From positions 1,550,001-1,614,000 of the forward strand of contig CAVSLA010000004.1 in the NCBI GenBank assembly GCA_963728825.1: 64,000 nt of DNA. Reading direction: 5' to 3'. Under the pieces are notes generated by a model that was not told the DNA's origin, did no database searches, and saw only the letters and a list, made by a program, of their open reading frames with translations. Of the stretch, positions 52,312 to 61,178 are shown one piece after another (positions within the stretch are counted from its first letter, which is position 1; every line of letters begins with the position of its first letter). The position numbers and the translations under genes were made by a program. Source of the stretch: CAVREM01 sp963728825 (GTDB lineage: Bacteria > Acidobacteriota > Vicinamibacteria > Vicinamibacterales > CAVVIG01).

Positions 52312-54230
52312 AAAGCACCACCCTCGACCCGAACGTCCCGGCTGGCCCAATCGCCGGGAAGTGGGACCGGCACAAGTTCGAGATGAAGCTGGTCAACCCG
52401 GCCAACAAGCGGAAGTACACGATCATCTGCGTCGGTACCGGTTTGGCCGGTGCCTCGGCAGCGGCCTCGCTCGGCGAGCTGGGCTACAACGTCCTCAACT
52501 TCTGCATCCAGGACAGTCCCCGCCGCGCGCACAGCATCGCCGCCCAGGGTGGCATCAACGCCGCGAAGAACTACCAGAACGATGGCGACAGCATCTATCG
52601 CCTGTTCTACGACACGGTCAAGGGCGGTGACTATCGCTCGCGTGAGGCCAACGTCTACCGGCTCGCGCAGCTGAGCGTCGACATCATCGATCAGTGCGTG
52701 GCGCAGGGGGTCCCCTTCGCGCGCGAGTACGGCGGGCTGCTGGACAATCGCTCGTTCGGAGGCGCCCAGGTCTCGCGGACCTTCTACGCGCGCGGCCAGA
52801 CCGGCCAGCAGCTGCTGCTCGGCGCCTACCAGTCGCTGATGCGGCAGGTGCACAACGGCACCGTGCGACTGTTCGCCCGACGGGAAATGCTCGACCTGGT
52901 GCTGGTCGACGGCCGGGCCCGTGGCATCGTGGCGCGCAATCTGGTGACGGGCGCGATTGAGCGCTACGCGGCCGACGCCGTCATCCTGGCGACGGGTGGC
53001 TACGGGACGGTGTACTACCTGTCGACCAACGCGGTCGGATCAAACGTCACCGCGTCGTGGCGTGCCCACAAGCGCGGCGCCTTCTTCGCCAACCCCTGCT
53101 TCACCCAGATCCACCCGACGTGCATTCCGGTGACCGGGGACCATCAGTCGAAACTCACGCTGATGAGCGAGAGCCTGCGCAACGATGGCCGCGTCTGGGT
53201 GCCCAAGCAGAAAGGTGACACGCGTCCGCCGGAACAGATCCCCGAGGAAGAGCGCGACTACTACCTCGAGCGCAAGTATCCGAGTTTCGGCAACCTCGTA
53301 CCTCGCGACGTGGCGTCACGCAATGCCAAACAGTCCTGCGACGAAGGACGCGGCGTCGGGGAGAGCGGTCTCGCCGTCTACCTGGATTTTGCCGACGCCA
53401 TCAAGCGGCTGGGCATCGAGACCATCGAGGAGAAATACGGCAATCTCTTCCACATGTACAAGAAGATCACCGACGAGAATGCCTACAAGGTGCCGATGCG
53501 GATCTACCCCGCCATCCATTACACGATGGGCGGCTTGTGGGTGGATTACAACCTGATGAGCAACGTCCCCGGCCTGCACGTGCTGGGGGAGGCAAATTTC
53601 TCCGACCATGGCGCCAACCGGCTCGGTGCCAGCGCGCTGATGCAGGGGCTCGCCGACGGCTACTTCATCATTCCCTACACCATCGGACACTACCTGGCCA
53701 GCGCCCCGCTGCCCAAGGTGACGACCGACCACGAGGCGTTCCGGGAAGCAGCCGACTGCGTCCAGAAGCGGATCAACCAGCTGCTGTCAGTAAAGGGCAA
53801 CCGCGGCATCCGCGAGATTCACCGCGCGCTGGGGCGGGTGATGTGGGACGACGTCGGCATGGCGCGGAACGAGGCCAGCCTGCGTCACGCCCTCGAGGAG
53901 ATTCCGAAGCTGCGCGAAGAGTTCTGGAACAACGTGTCGGTGCCGGGCACGCCCGACAACATGAACCAGAGCCTCGAGTACGCCGGCCGGGTGGCCGATT
54001 ATCTGGAGTTTGCGGAGCTGCTCACCCTGGACGCACTGCATCGCCGCGAGTCGTGCGGCGGCCATTTCCGCGAGGAGAGTCAGACGCCGGATGGCGAGGC
54101 GCTTCGCGACGACGCTCACTTCATGTACGTGGCGGCGTGGGAGTTCACCGGCGTCGGCCAGGAGCCGGCCTTGCACCAGGAACCGCTCGACTTCGAAGAA
54201 GTTCACCCGACACAGAGGAGTTACAAGTAA
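52308..54230 (+). CDS. sdhA: Succinate dehydrogenase/fumarate reductase flavoprotein subunit
   Basis: A 640-residue flavoprotein. The GTG at 52308 overlaps the sdhC stop (GTGA) and gives the usual N-terminus; the frame is open 321 bases upstream but this is only sdhC antiparallel frame. FAD is bound through GTGLAGASAAASLGELG, and the covalent-FAD histidine is in RRAHSIAAQGGINA. Catalytic residues lie in HGANRLGASALMQG. Succinate oxidation and fumarate reduction cannot be told apart by sequence. Confidence 0.97.
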   Translation: MKSTTLDPNVPAGPIAGKWDRHKFEMKLVNPANKRKYTIICVGTGLAGASAAASLGELGYNVLNFCIQDSPRRAHSIAAQGGINAAKNYQNDGDSIYRLFYDTVKGGDYRSREANVYRLAQLSVDIIDQCVAQGVPFAREYGGLLDNRSFGGAQVSRTFYARGQTGQQLLLGAYQSLMRQVHNGTVRLFARREMLDLVLVDGRARGIVARNLVTGAIERYAADAVILATGGYGTVYYLSTNAVGSNVTASWRAHKRGAFFANPCFTQIHPTCIPVTGDHQSKLTLMSESLRNDGRVWVPKQKGDTRPPEQIPEEERDYYLERKYPSFGNLVPRDVASRNAKQSCDEGRGVGESGLAVYLDFADAIKRLGIETIEEKYGNLFHMYKKITDENAYKVPMRIYPAIHYTMGGLWVDYNLMSNVPGLHVLGEANFSDHGANRLGASALMQGLADGYFIIPYTIGHYLASAPLPKVTTDHEAFREAADCVQKRINQLLSVKGNRGIREIHRALGRVMWDDVGMARNEASLRHALEEIPKLREEFWNNVSVPGTPDNMNQSLEYAGRVADYLEFAELLTLDALHRRESCGGHFREESQTPDGEALRDDAHFMYVAAWEFTGVGQEPALHQEPLDFEEVHPTQRSYK

Positions 54231-54330
54231 TTGGTGAATTGGTGAATTCGAGAGTTGGTGAATTGGACCAACCGTTGCCGTTCACTCTCCAATTCTCCAA
54301 TTCTCCAAGTCACCAACTCTCGCCTTCACT
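54231..54330. repeat. Word-repeat hairpin (TTGGTGAATT type) between sdhA and sdhB
   Basis: Copies of TTGGTGAATT at 54231-54268 face copies of AATTCTCC at 54281-54330. A 13-bp perfect inverted repeat CGAGAGTTGGTGA (54249-54261) pairs with 54310-54322. It starts one base after the sdhA stop and ends 3 bases before the sdhB ATG, so it replaces any ordinary ribosome binding site. Confidence 0.75.
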
Positions 54331-54333
54331 CTT

Positions 54334-55083
54334 ATGAGACTGAAACTGAGAATCTGGCGGCAGGCGAATCCCACGGCGGCGGGGCGACTCGAAGACTACG
54401 TCGCGGACGAAGTATCTCCCGACATGTCGTTTCTCGAGATGCTCGACGTCGTCAACGAGAGTCTGGTCCGGAAGGGACAGGACGCCATCGCCTTTGATTC
54501 CGACTGCCGCGAAGGGATCTGCGGTACGTGCAGCCTGGTCGTCGACGGCATCCCGCACGGACCCGACCGTGGCACGACGGTGTGTCAGCTGCACATGCGG
54601 CGTTTCAAGGACGGCGACACCATTACCGTCGAGCCGTGGCGTGCGAAGGCGTTCCCGGTCATCAAGGACCTGACGGTCGACCGCAGCGCGTTCGACCGGA
54701 TCATCGCGGCCGGTGGTTTCGTGTCGGTGAACTGCGGCGGTGCGCCCGATGGCAACGCGATCCCGATCGCCAAGGACGTCATCGAAACAGCGATGGACTC
54801 GGCGGCCTGTATCGGCTGCGGCGCATGCGTGGCGGCATGCAAGAACGCGTCGGCGCACCTGTTTCTCAGCGCCAAGATCTCGCACCTGTCGCTGCTGCCG
54901 CAGGGCGCCGTCGAGCGGCGCCGGCGCGTCGTGTCGATGATCGCCCAGGCCGACGCCGAGGGATTCGGCAGCTGCTCCAACGAAGGCGAATGCGAGGCAG
55001 TCTGCCCCAAGGAGATTCCCATCTCCAATATCGCGCGCCTGACACGGAAGTACGTCCGGGCCCTGCTGTCAGCCGGCAAATAA
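54334..55083 (+). CDS. sdhB: Succinate dehydrogenase iron-sulfur subunit
   Basis: A 249-residue protein with one [2Fe-2S] site (DCREGICGTCSLVVDG, then CQLH), and two ferredoxin-like motifs, CIGCGACVAAC and CSNEGECEAVCP, for the [3Fe-4S] and [4Fe-4S] clusters. It passes electrons from the flavoprotein to the cytochrome b subunit. No ribosome binding site is seen before the ATG, since a hairpin fills the region. Confidence 0.97.
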   Translation: MRLKLRIWRQANPTAAGRLEDYVADEVSPDMSFLEMLDVVNESLVRKGQDAIAFDSDCREGICGTCSLVVDGIPHGPDRGTTVCQLHMRRFKDGDTITVEPWRAKAFPVIKDLTVDRSAFDRIIAAGGFVSVNCGGAPDGNAIPIAKDVIETAMDSAACIGCGACVAACKNASAHLFLSAKISHLSLLPQGAVERRRRVVSMIAQADAEGFGSCSNEGECEAVCPKEIPISNIARLTRKYVRALLSAGK

Positions 55084-55144
55084 CCCGATCGTTCGCGTCG
55101 CGGCGCCCGCCGTTCGACTAGCATAGGCGCCGAGGAGCGACGCC

Positions 55145-56107
55145 ATGTCATCAACCCGAAGGGACTTCCTCGCGACGGCCGCGGCGGTCGGCGGCTCGCT
55201 GATGGCCGAACCGTTGCCCGCCGCGCAAGGGACCGCGGCGGTTCCACCGCGCGCCGACATCGAGGCGACCTACGCGAAGCGCCGTAACTGGGGCCGCTGG
55301 GGTCCCGACGATCAGCGCGGCGCCACCAACCTCATTACGCCCGAGAAGCGCGCGGCGGCGGCGGCATTGGTGAAGCGGGGACGGACCGTGTCGCTGAGCC
55401 GTCTGTTCGAGCCCGAACAACAGTTCGTGCGCATCACCGATGGTGAGACCGGCGGGTCGGTGGTCGACTACTACGGTTTCATGTACCACGGTCAGACCGT
55501 GACCCATCTCGACGCGCTCTGCCACGTCTGGGACCAGCACGGGATGTGGAACGGCCGCAAGCCGGCCGAGGCGCTCGATACGCGCGGCGCACGCTTCGCG
55601 GACGTGACGGCCTTCTCGGACGGTTTGGTGACCCGCGGTGTGCTGATCGATGTGCCGCGTCATCGCCGCCAGCCGTTCGTCGCGACCGATCGGCCGGTGT
55701 CGGGAGCGGAGCTGGCGGCGATCGCCAAGGCCCAGAACGTGACTGTGACCGCCGGAGATGCGCTGCTCATCTACAGCGGACGCGAAGCGTTCGTCAAGAC
55801 CTCAGGTGCCTATGGCAGCGCCGAGCGCCCCGGCCTTCACCCCACCTGCGCCAGCTTCATCCGCGACAACGACGTCGCGATTCTCGGCTGGGACATGATG
55901 GATGCGCGTCCCGATGGCTACGGGCTGCGCTGGCCGGTTCACAGCGTGCTCTTCAGCTTCGGCGTGCCGCTGCTCGACAACGCGTTGCTCGAGCCGCTCG
56001 CCGCGGTGTGCGCCGAAGAAGGTCGATACGAGTTCATGTTCGTGGCGCTGCCGCTTCGCGTGCCGCGCGGCACCGGTAGCCCCGTCAACCCGATTGCGAT
56101 GTTCTAG
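55145..56107 (+). CDS. Exported cyclase-family hydrolase (kynurenine formamidase-like)
   Basis: A 320-residue protein with a Tat signal (STRRDFLATAAAVGG). The cyclase (PF04199-like) metal motif appears as HGQTVTHLDALCHVW, a variant of HxGTHxDxPxH, so a metal-dependent hydrolase is likely. The region near residue 230 (CASFIRDNDVAILGWDMMDA) is typical of the family. Relatives include kynurenine formamidases and isatin hydrolases; substrate unknown. It is separated from sdhB by 61 bases. Confidence 0.82.
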   Translation: MSSTRRDFLATAAAVGGSLMAEPLPAAQGTAAVPPRADIEATYAKRRNWGRWGPDDQRGATNLITPEKRAAAAALVKRGRTVSLSRLFEPEQQFVRITDGETGGSVVDYYGFMYHGQTVTHLDALCHVWDQHGMWNGRKPAEALDTRGARFADVTAFSDGLVTRGVLIDVPRHRRQPFVATDRPVSGAELAAIAKAQNVTVTAGDALLIYSGREAFVKTSGAYGSAERPGLHPTCASFIRDNDVAILGWDMMDARPDGYGLRWPVHSVLFSFGVPLLDNALLEPLAAVCAEEGRYEFMFVALPLRVPRGTGSPVNPIAMF

Positions 56108-56113
56108 GAAGGG

Positions 56114-57550
56114 TTACGGTGATGCGCGCGACTCGGTCAACCCGGCGCCGGCGGACCGAAGCGTCGCGACCAGCGTCTCGATGTCACGGTCGGTCGAGTG
56201 AAAGTTCATGACACTGGCACGGAGCACGAAGCGGCCGTCGAGCTCCGTCCCGGTCAGGAAGACCCGACCCTCGCGCTGAACCCGGTCCAGCAGGTTGCGG
56301 TTCAATCGATCGACCTGTTCCGAGGCACCGGCGTTGACCGGCAGATACCTGAAGCAGACGACGCTCAGCGGACCGCTTGCGACGACCTGAAAGTCCGGGG
56401 ATTGCTCCAGGCGATGTCGCAGCGCTCGAGCCAGCCCGATGTCTCTGGCGATCGATTCCCGAAAGGCCTGCACACCGTTCTGCTTCAGCACCAGCCACAA
56501 CTTGAGGGCGCGAAATCCGCGACTCTGTTGGATGCCGAACTCGGAAAACCACGGCAGCGCCTGCTCGTCCCGCAGGTAGGGCGGCACCAGCGAAAAGGCG
56601 TTTCGCATCGCGGCCGCATCACGCACCAGCGCGCAGCCGCACTCAACCGGCACGTACATCCACTTGTGCGGATCGATCGCCAGGCTGTCGGCCCGTTCGA
56701 TGCCGCGGTACCAGTGGGCAAGCTCCGGGACGAGCGCGGCGGGTCCGCCGAGGGCCGCGTCGACGTGGAACCATAAGTTCTCGGCGCGACAGAGGTCGGA
56801 CACTTCTTCGAGCGGATCGATCGCGCCGGTATTGACCGTGCCTGCGGTTGCCGCCACGCATGCGGGCTGCAGTCCGGCCGCGCGGTCGGCCCTGATCTGC
56901 GCCTCGAGCGCATGCACATCCAATCGCCAGTCAGACGTCACCCGCACACGCCGCAGGTTCGCGTGTCCGATGCCGAGCAACTCCACCGCTTTCTGGATGC
57001 AGCTGTGGCCCTCGGTGGAGGTGTAAACCACGAGCGCAGGCGCGCCGCCGCCCAGGCCATCGGCGCGGACCGCGCCGTCGGTCCGCACATGGCGCATGAC
57101 TGCGAGCCCGGTAAGATTCGCTACCGAGCCGCCGCTCGTCAGGATGCCGCCGCCGTCGGCCGGCATGCCGACGATCGCGCGCATCCAGGCCAGGACGGCG
57201 TGCTCGACGTAGGTGGCCGCGTGATCTCCACCGGCCACGCTCGGATTCAAGGCTGCGGCCAGCAGATCCCCGATGACGGCGATCGGGGCGGGCGGCGAGT
57301 TGGCCCACGCGAAGAATCTCGGACTGCCGTTTCCCATCGGATAACGGAAAATCACCGACTCCACGTAATCGAGCAGCGCGTCGGCGTCGCATCCCGTCTC
57401 GGGCAGGGGCTCGTTCATGAGGCTCTGCCGAACGTCGGCTGGCACCGGCAGTCGGCAGGGGCGTTGCGGCAGCGCGGCGAGATAGTCGGCGACCAGATCC
57501 ACAGCCCGATGGCCCAGTCGTCGAAATTGGTCCGGCGGCAGATCGATCAT
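56114..57550 (-). CDS. PLP-dependent aromatic-L-amino-acid decarboxylase
   Basis: A 478-residue group II decarboxylase. The PLP lysine is K296 in DPHKWMYVPVECG; the aldimine region also includes HVDAALGGPAALVPE and TSGGSVANLTGLAVMRHVRT. The N-terminal helical segment LPPDQFRRLGHRAVDLVADYL is the family's dimer arm. It probably makes tryptamine, phenethylamine or a similar amine. It converges with the cyclase, six bases apart. Confidence 0.93.
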   Translation of the reverse strand: MIDLPPDQFRRLGHRAVDLVADYLAALPQRPCRLPVPADVRQSLMNEPLPETGCDADALLDYVESVIFRYPMGNGSPRFFAWANSPPAPIAVIGDLLAAALNPSVAGGDHAATYVEHAVLAWMRAIVGMPADGGGILTSGGSVANLTGLAVMRHVRTDGAVRADGLGGGAPALVVYTSTEGHSCIQKAVELLGIGHANLRRVRVTSDWRLDVHALEAQIRADRAAGLQPACVAATAGTVNTGAIDPLEEVSDLCRAENLWFHVDAALGGPAALVPELAHWYRGIERADSLAIDPHKWMYVPVECGCALVRDAAAMRNAFSLVPPYLRDEQALPWFSEFGIQQSRGFRALKLWLVLKQNGVQAFRESIARDIGLARALRHRLEQSPDFQVVASGPLSVVCFRYLPVNAGASEQVDRLNRNLLDRVQREGRVFLTGTELDGRFVLRASVMNFHSTDRDIETLVATLRSAGAGLTESRASP

Positions 57551-57573
57551 CGGTCCGGATTGCCTGCCGTCCC

Positions 57574-58059
57574 CTAGCGGGGTACCACTGCCCCATCCGC
57601 GATCGGGATGAAGAGCGAGATCCGATCCTGGGATCCGACGGCTCGGGAGATGTGGCCCTGTCCGGTCGTGTCTTCGGCGAGCAGGATGTGTCCGGGCCCC
57701 AGACGAATCTTCCGGCCGCCTTCCAGCTCCACTTCACTTTCGCCGCTGAGCGTCACGACGAACTGCCGTCTCGGCGCAGGGTGCCAATCCAGGTTGTAGT
57801 CCTGGTTGGTACGACGGAACTGCAAGCTGGTGACGCCGACCACGCTCGACAGCTCCGTCCCGCGTCCTTCGCCCTTCACCGGAATCTCCCACTCCTCCGC
57901 CTTGGTCTTGCCGTCGGGACCGGTGTACAGACGGGTCACCTTGATGGGTGTCCGTCCTTGAGCCACAGCCGACTCGGTCGTCGCCCACTCGAGGCCGGCG
58001 ACGAACGCCAGCGTCGGAACCCAACCGAGCGCGAGGATGCCGTAGAGCAGTGTTTTCAT
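57574..58059 (-). CDS. Cupin-domain protein with signal peptide
   Basis: A 161-residue secreted cupin. The N-terminal segment (about residues 1-33) is hydrophobic. The cupin barrel carries WHPAPRRQFVVTLSGESEVE and GPGHILLAEDTTGQGH, with a PGH-type second motif, so a metal-binding site is plausible. It is close to the decarboxylase and may be part of the same unit. Function unknown. Confidence 0.8.
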   Translation of the reverse strand: MKTLLYGILALGWVPTLAFVAGLEWATTESAVAQGRTPIKVTRLYTGPDGKTKAEEWEIPVKGEGRGTELSSVVGVTSLQFRRTNQDYNLDWHPAPRRQFVVTLSGESEVELEGGRKIRLGPGHILLAEDTTGQGHISRAVGSQDRISLFIPIADGAVVPR

Positions 58060-58124
58060 GGCGTGAGGCTAGTCTTCCGACGGCCGCCATTCAACAAAAT
58101 TCCCCATCGATAGTCGCCAGCGAT

Positions 58125-58180
58125 GGATCCTGAGATTTGAGGATTTCAGGATTTGAGGATTTGAGGATTGCGGGATCTTG
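58125..58180. repeat. Word-repeat segment (AGGATTTGAGGAT type)
   Basis: Tandem degenerate copies of AGGATTTGAGG, including TTTCAGGATTTGAGGAT (58144-58160), identical to the 17-mer of the hairpin at 42286-42380. It fills the gap between the cupin gene and mdh. Confidence 0.7.
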
Positions 58181-58181
58181 G

Positions 58182-59108
58182 CTAAACGCCGATGACGTCG
58201 ACGAGCTCCTTGACCGCTGCCGCCGATTTTTTCAGCGCGGCGTCCTCTTCGGGCGTCAGTTTGATCTGGATGATCTCCTCGACGCCGCGGGCGCCGAGCT
58301 TGACCGGGACACCGACGAAGAGATCGCGGATCCCGTATTCCCCCTGAAGAAACACCGAGCAGGGCAGAATCTTTTTCTTGTCTTTGAGAATGCACTCGAC
58401 CATCTCGGCCGCTGCTGCACCAGGGGCGTACCACGCGCTCGTGCCGACCAGCTTGGTGATCTCGGCCCCGCCATCGGCCGTCCGCTTGGCAATCGCGTCC
58501 ACGCGCTCCTTCGACATCAGCTCGGTAATGGGGACCCCGGCCACGGTCGAATACCGCGGCAACGGCACCATCGTGTCCCCGTGACCGCCCAGCACGAACG
58601 CGTGGATGTTCTCCACCGAGACGTTCAGCTCCATCGAGATGAAGGTGCGCATCCGTGCCGAGTCGAGGACCCCGGCCATCCCGATCACCCGCTCGCGCGG
58701 GAACTTGCTGAGCCGGAAGACGGCCTGCGACATCGCATCGAGCGGGTTGGCGACCGGCACGATGATGCAGTTGGGCGAATACTTCACCACCTGCTCGGTG
58801 ACCGCCTTCATGATGCCGAAGTTCACGTTCAGAAGGTCATCCCGACTCATCCCCGGCTTGCGCGGAACGCCGGACGTGACCACGACGACATCGGAATTGG
58901 CCGTCTGCTCGTAGTCGGAGCCGCCGATGACGCGGCTGTCCGATCCGGTGATCGGGCACGACTCGAGCATGTCGAGAGCGATCCCGGCGGCCTTCTGATC
59001 CGCGATGTCGACGATGACGACGTCGGCCAGTTCCTTATCTGCGATGCAGCGGGCCACGGTCGACCCGACGTTGCCGGCGCCCCCTACGACAGTCACTTTG
59101 CGATTCAT
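58182..59108 (-). CDS. mdh: Malate dehydrogenase (LDH-like type)
   Basis: A 308-residue NAD-dependent enzyme. GGAGNVGSTVA is the nucleotide loop, RKPGMSRDDLL supplies the substrate arginine with the malate-type pattern, and the catalytic H is in GGHGDTMVP. It converts malate to oxaloacetate. It lies directly before icd on the same strand with a 39-base gap, so mdh and icd are probably cotranscribed. Confidence 0.96.
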   Translation of the reverse strand: MNRKVTVVGGAGNVGSTVARCIADKELADVVIVDIADQKAAGIALDMLESCPITGSDSRVIGGSDYEQTANSDVVVVTSGVPRKPGMSRDDLLNVNFGIMKAVTEQVVKYSPNCIIVPVANPLDAMSQAVFRLSKFPRERVIGMAGVLDSARMRTFISMELNVSVENIHAFVLGGHGDTMVPLPRYSTVAGVPITELMSKERVDAIAKRTADGGAEITKLVGTSAWYAPGAAAAEMVECILKDKKKILPCSVFLQGEYGIRDLFVGVPVKLGARGVEEIIQIKLTPEEDAALKKSAAAVKELVDVIGV

Positions 59109-59147
59109 CTGAGCCTGCGTCCTTTGCTGCTGTCAGCGTTCGAGTGA

Positions 59148-60479
59148 TTACATGTTAGCGATGATTGCGTCCCCGAACTCCGACGTCCGCAGCTCGGTGG
59201 CGCCTTCCATCAGCCGCGCGAAGTCGTAGGTGACTTTCTTGGCGGCGATCGCGCCGTCCATCCCCTTCACCACGAGATCGGCGGCTTCCGGCCAGCCCAT
59301 GTGCCGCAGCATCATCTCGCCCGAGAGGATGACCGACCCCGGGTTGACCTTGTCCTGGTTCGCGTATTTCGGCGCCGTGCCGTGGGTCGCTTCGAATACC
59401 GCGTGGCCGGTGACGTAGTTGATGTTGCCGCCGGGCGCGATGCCGATGCCGCCGACCTGCGCGGCAAGCGCATCCGAGAGATAGTCGCCGTTCAGGTTCG
59501 GCGTGGCGATGACATCGAACTCGTCGGGCCGGGTCAGCACCTGCTGCAGCGTGATGTCGGCGATCGCGTCCTTGATGATCAGCCCCGCCCCCGGCTTCCC
59601 GTCCGGAATCCGGCACCATGGACCGCCGTCGATCTCCACCGCCCCGAAGAAGTCCTTCGCGATCTGGTAGCCCCAGTCGCGGAATGCCCCCTCGGTGAAT
59701 TTCATGATGTTGCCCTTGTGGACCAGCGTGACGCTCTTCCGTTTGTTGATGACGGCATACGAGATCGCGCTGTGTACGAGCCGTTCGGTGCCAAGGTAGC
59801 TGATCGGTTTCAACCCGACGCCGACCTGAACGCTGACCTCGCGCTTGGGCGCGCCGATCCCTTCCAGCTGCTGCTGCCACTCGCGCGACGCGTCGGGGGT
59901 GCCGAAACGGATTTTCTTGAACTCCTTGGGGAATTCGCGCGCGAAGAAGTCGAGCACCTTCTGTGCTTCGGGCGTGCCGGCCGCGTACTCGATGCCGGCG
60001 TAGATGTCCTCCGTGTTTTCACGGAAGATCACCATGTCGACTTTTTCGGGATGTCTGACGGGCGAGGGGACGCCGCGGTACCACCGCACCGGTCGTAGAC
60101 AGACGAACAGGTCGAGCAATTGCCGCAACGCGACGTTGAGCGACCGGATGCCGCCGCCGACCGGCGTCGTGAGCGGACCTTTGATGCCGACCAGGTAGCT
60201 GCGGAACGCCTCGACGGTTTCGTCCGGCAGCCAGTTGTTGAACTGTTTGAAGCTCTTCTCGCCGGCGTAGACTTCCATCCACGCAATCTTGCGCTTGCCG
60301 GCGTACGCCTTGGCGACCGCCGCATCGAGGACGCGGACGCTCGCGCGCCAGATGTCAGGGCCGGTGCCGTCACCCTCGATGAACGGAATGATAGGATTGT
60401 CGGGCACGACGAGTCGGCCATGCTCACGGGAGATGGCCGTGCCAGTGGTTGGTGCTTTGGGCAGCGTGGAAGTCGGCAT
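59148..60479 (-). CDS. icd: NADP-dependent isocitrate dehydrogenase
   Basis: A 443-residue isocitrate dehydrogenase of the monomer/homodimer prokaryotic type. Substrate and NADP motifs: FIEGDGTGPDI, the R-x-L-R region ALRQLLDLFVCLRPVRWYRG and ATPNLNGDYLSDALAAQVGG; NADP contact is likely through LVHKGNIMKFTEGAF. It starts ATG at 60479. The icd-mdh pair completes the oxidative arm with the sdh, suc and kor genes nearby. Confidence 0.96.
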   Translation of the reverse strand: MPTSTLPKAPTTGTAISREHGRLVVPDNPIIPFIEGDGTGPDIWRASVRVLDAAVAKAYAGKRKIAWMEVYAGEKSFKQFNNWLPDETVEAFRSYLVGIKGPLTTPVGGGIRSLNVALRQLLDLFVCLRPVRWYRGVPSPVRHPEKVDMVIFRENTEDIYAGIEYAAGTPEAQKVLDFFAREFPKEFKKIRFGTPDASREWQQQLEGIGAPKREVSVQVGVGLKPISYLGTERLVHSAISYAVINKRKSVTLVHKGNIMKFTEGAFRDWGYQIAKDFFGAVEIDGGPWCRIPDGKPGAGLIIKDAIADITLQQVLTRPDEFDVIATPNLNGDYLSDALAAQVGGIGIAPGGNINYVTGHAVFEATHGTAPKYANQDKVNPGSVILSGEMMLRHMGWPEAADLVVKGMDGAIAAKKVTYDFARLMEGATELRTSEFGDAIIANM

Positions 60480-60526
60480 AGTGTTATGAGGCGCCGTTTA
60501 GGTCAGGCTCCCTGATGTTGACGGCT

Positions 60527-60561
60527 TTCTCCACAGGAACTGTGGAAAACTCTGTGGAAAA
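60527..60561. promoter_or_regulatory. Cluster of three DnaA-box-like sequences
   Basis: TTCTCCACA (60527-60535, one mismatch to TTWTNCACA) and two TGTGGAAAA (60541-60549 and 60553-60561, both exact fits to TTWTNCACA on the other strand) lie in a row in the icd-cytochrome c intergenic region. It could be a DnaA-binding site or an origin fragment. Confidence 0.4.
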
Positions 60562-60669
60562 GCAGCGCGATTTACTCCGTTGTGATGCGGCATCCCGAAT
60601 GTTTTAGCGGTTTGCACCACAGCAGGGCGAACTCTGGCGCCGCGTAGCCGGCCGATAAAACCTCGGGAT

Positions 60670-60675
60670 TATACT
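60670..60675 (+). promoter_or_regulatory. Candidate -10 box for cytochrome c
   Basis: TATACT, about 38 bases before the ATG, with a GAAGGAGGG ribosome binding site in the leader. The -35 region is weak. Confidence 0.35.
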
Positions 60676-60713
60676 GTAGGCAGCGCTTGCGATTGAGAAG
60701 GAGGGTTGGTTCG

Positions 60714-61178
60714 ATGCGCTTCGTTTCTCGCACCGTGTGGTTCGCGTGCGCCGTAGCCGCACTGTCATTCACGCTGTCGACGTTCGGGGTCGCCGCCCAG
60801 CAGCCGCCGGCACAGCAACCGCACGCCGAAGGTGCACACAATCATCCGGACGCTGCGAAGATGAAAAACCCGGTCGCCTCATCGGCGGCCTCGATCGCCG
60901 CCGGCAAGAAACTGTACGACGCGCAGTGCGCCTCCTGCCACGGCACCACCGGCAAGGGTGATGGCAAAGCGGGCGCGTTGCTCAAACCGTTGCCGTCGGA
61001 TTTGACGGATGCCGACTGGAAGCACGGACGGACCGAGGGTGAAATCTTCACCGTGATTCGTGACGGCTCGCGTCAGACGGGCATGCGCGCCTACGGCAGC
61101 CGAATCCCGGCCAACGACATATGGAACCTAGTGAACTACGTTCGCAGCCTCGCGCCAAAAACCACCAAGTCGCACTAA
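60714..61178 (+). CDS. Small class I c-type cytochrome
   Basis: A 154-residue exported cytochrome. The ATG at 60714 follows GAAGGAGGG and gives a signal peptide (about residues 1-28). A single haem site CASCHGTTGKGDGKAG and a Met ligand region near GMRAYGSRIPAND are present. A histidine-rich linker (HAEGAHNHPDA) follows the signal. It may carry electrons from the octaheme complex to an oxidase. Its 3' end overlaps the first ATG of serA. Confidence 0.88.
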   Translation: MRFVSRTVWFACAVAALSFTLSTFGVAAQQPPAQQPHAEGAHNHPDAAKMKNPVASSAASIAAGKKLYDAQCASCHGTTGKGDGKAGALLKPLPSDLTDADWKHGRTEGEIFTVIRDGSRQTGMRAYGSRIPANDIWNLVNYVRSLAPKTTKSH

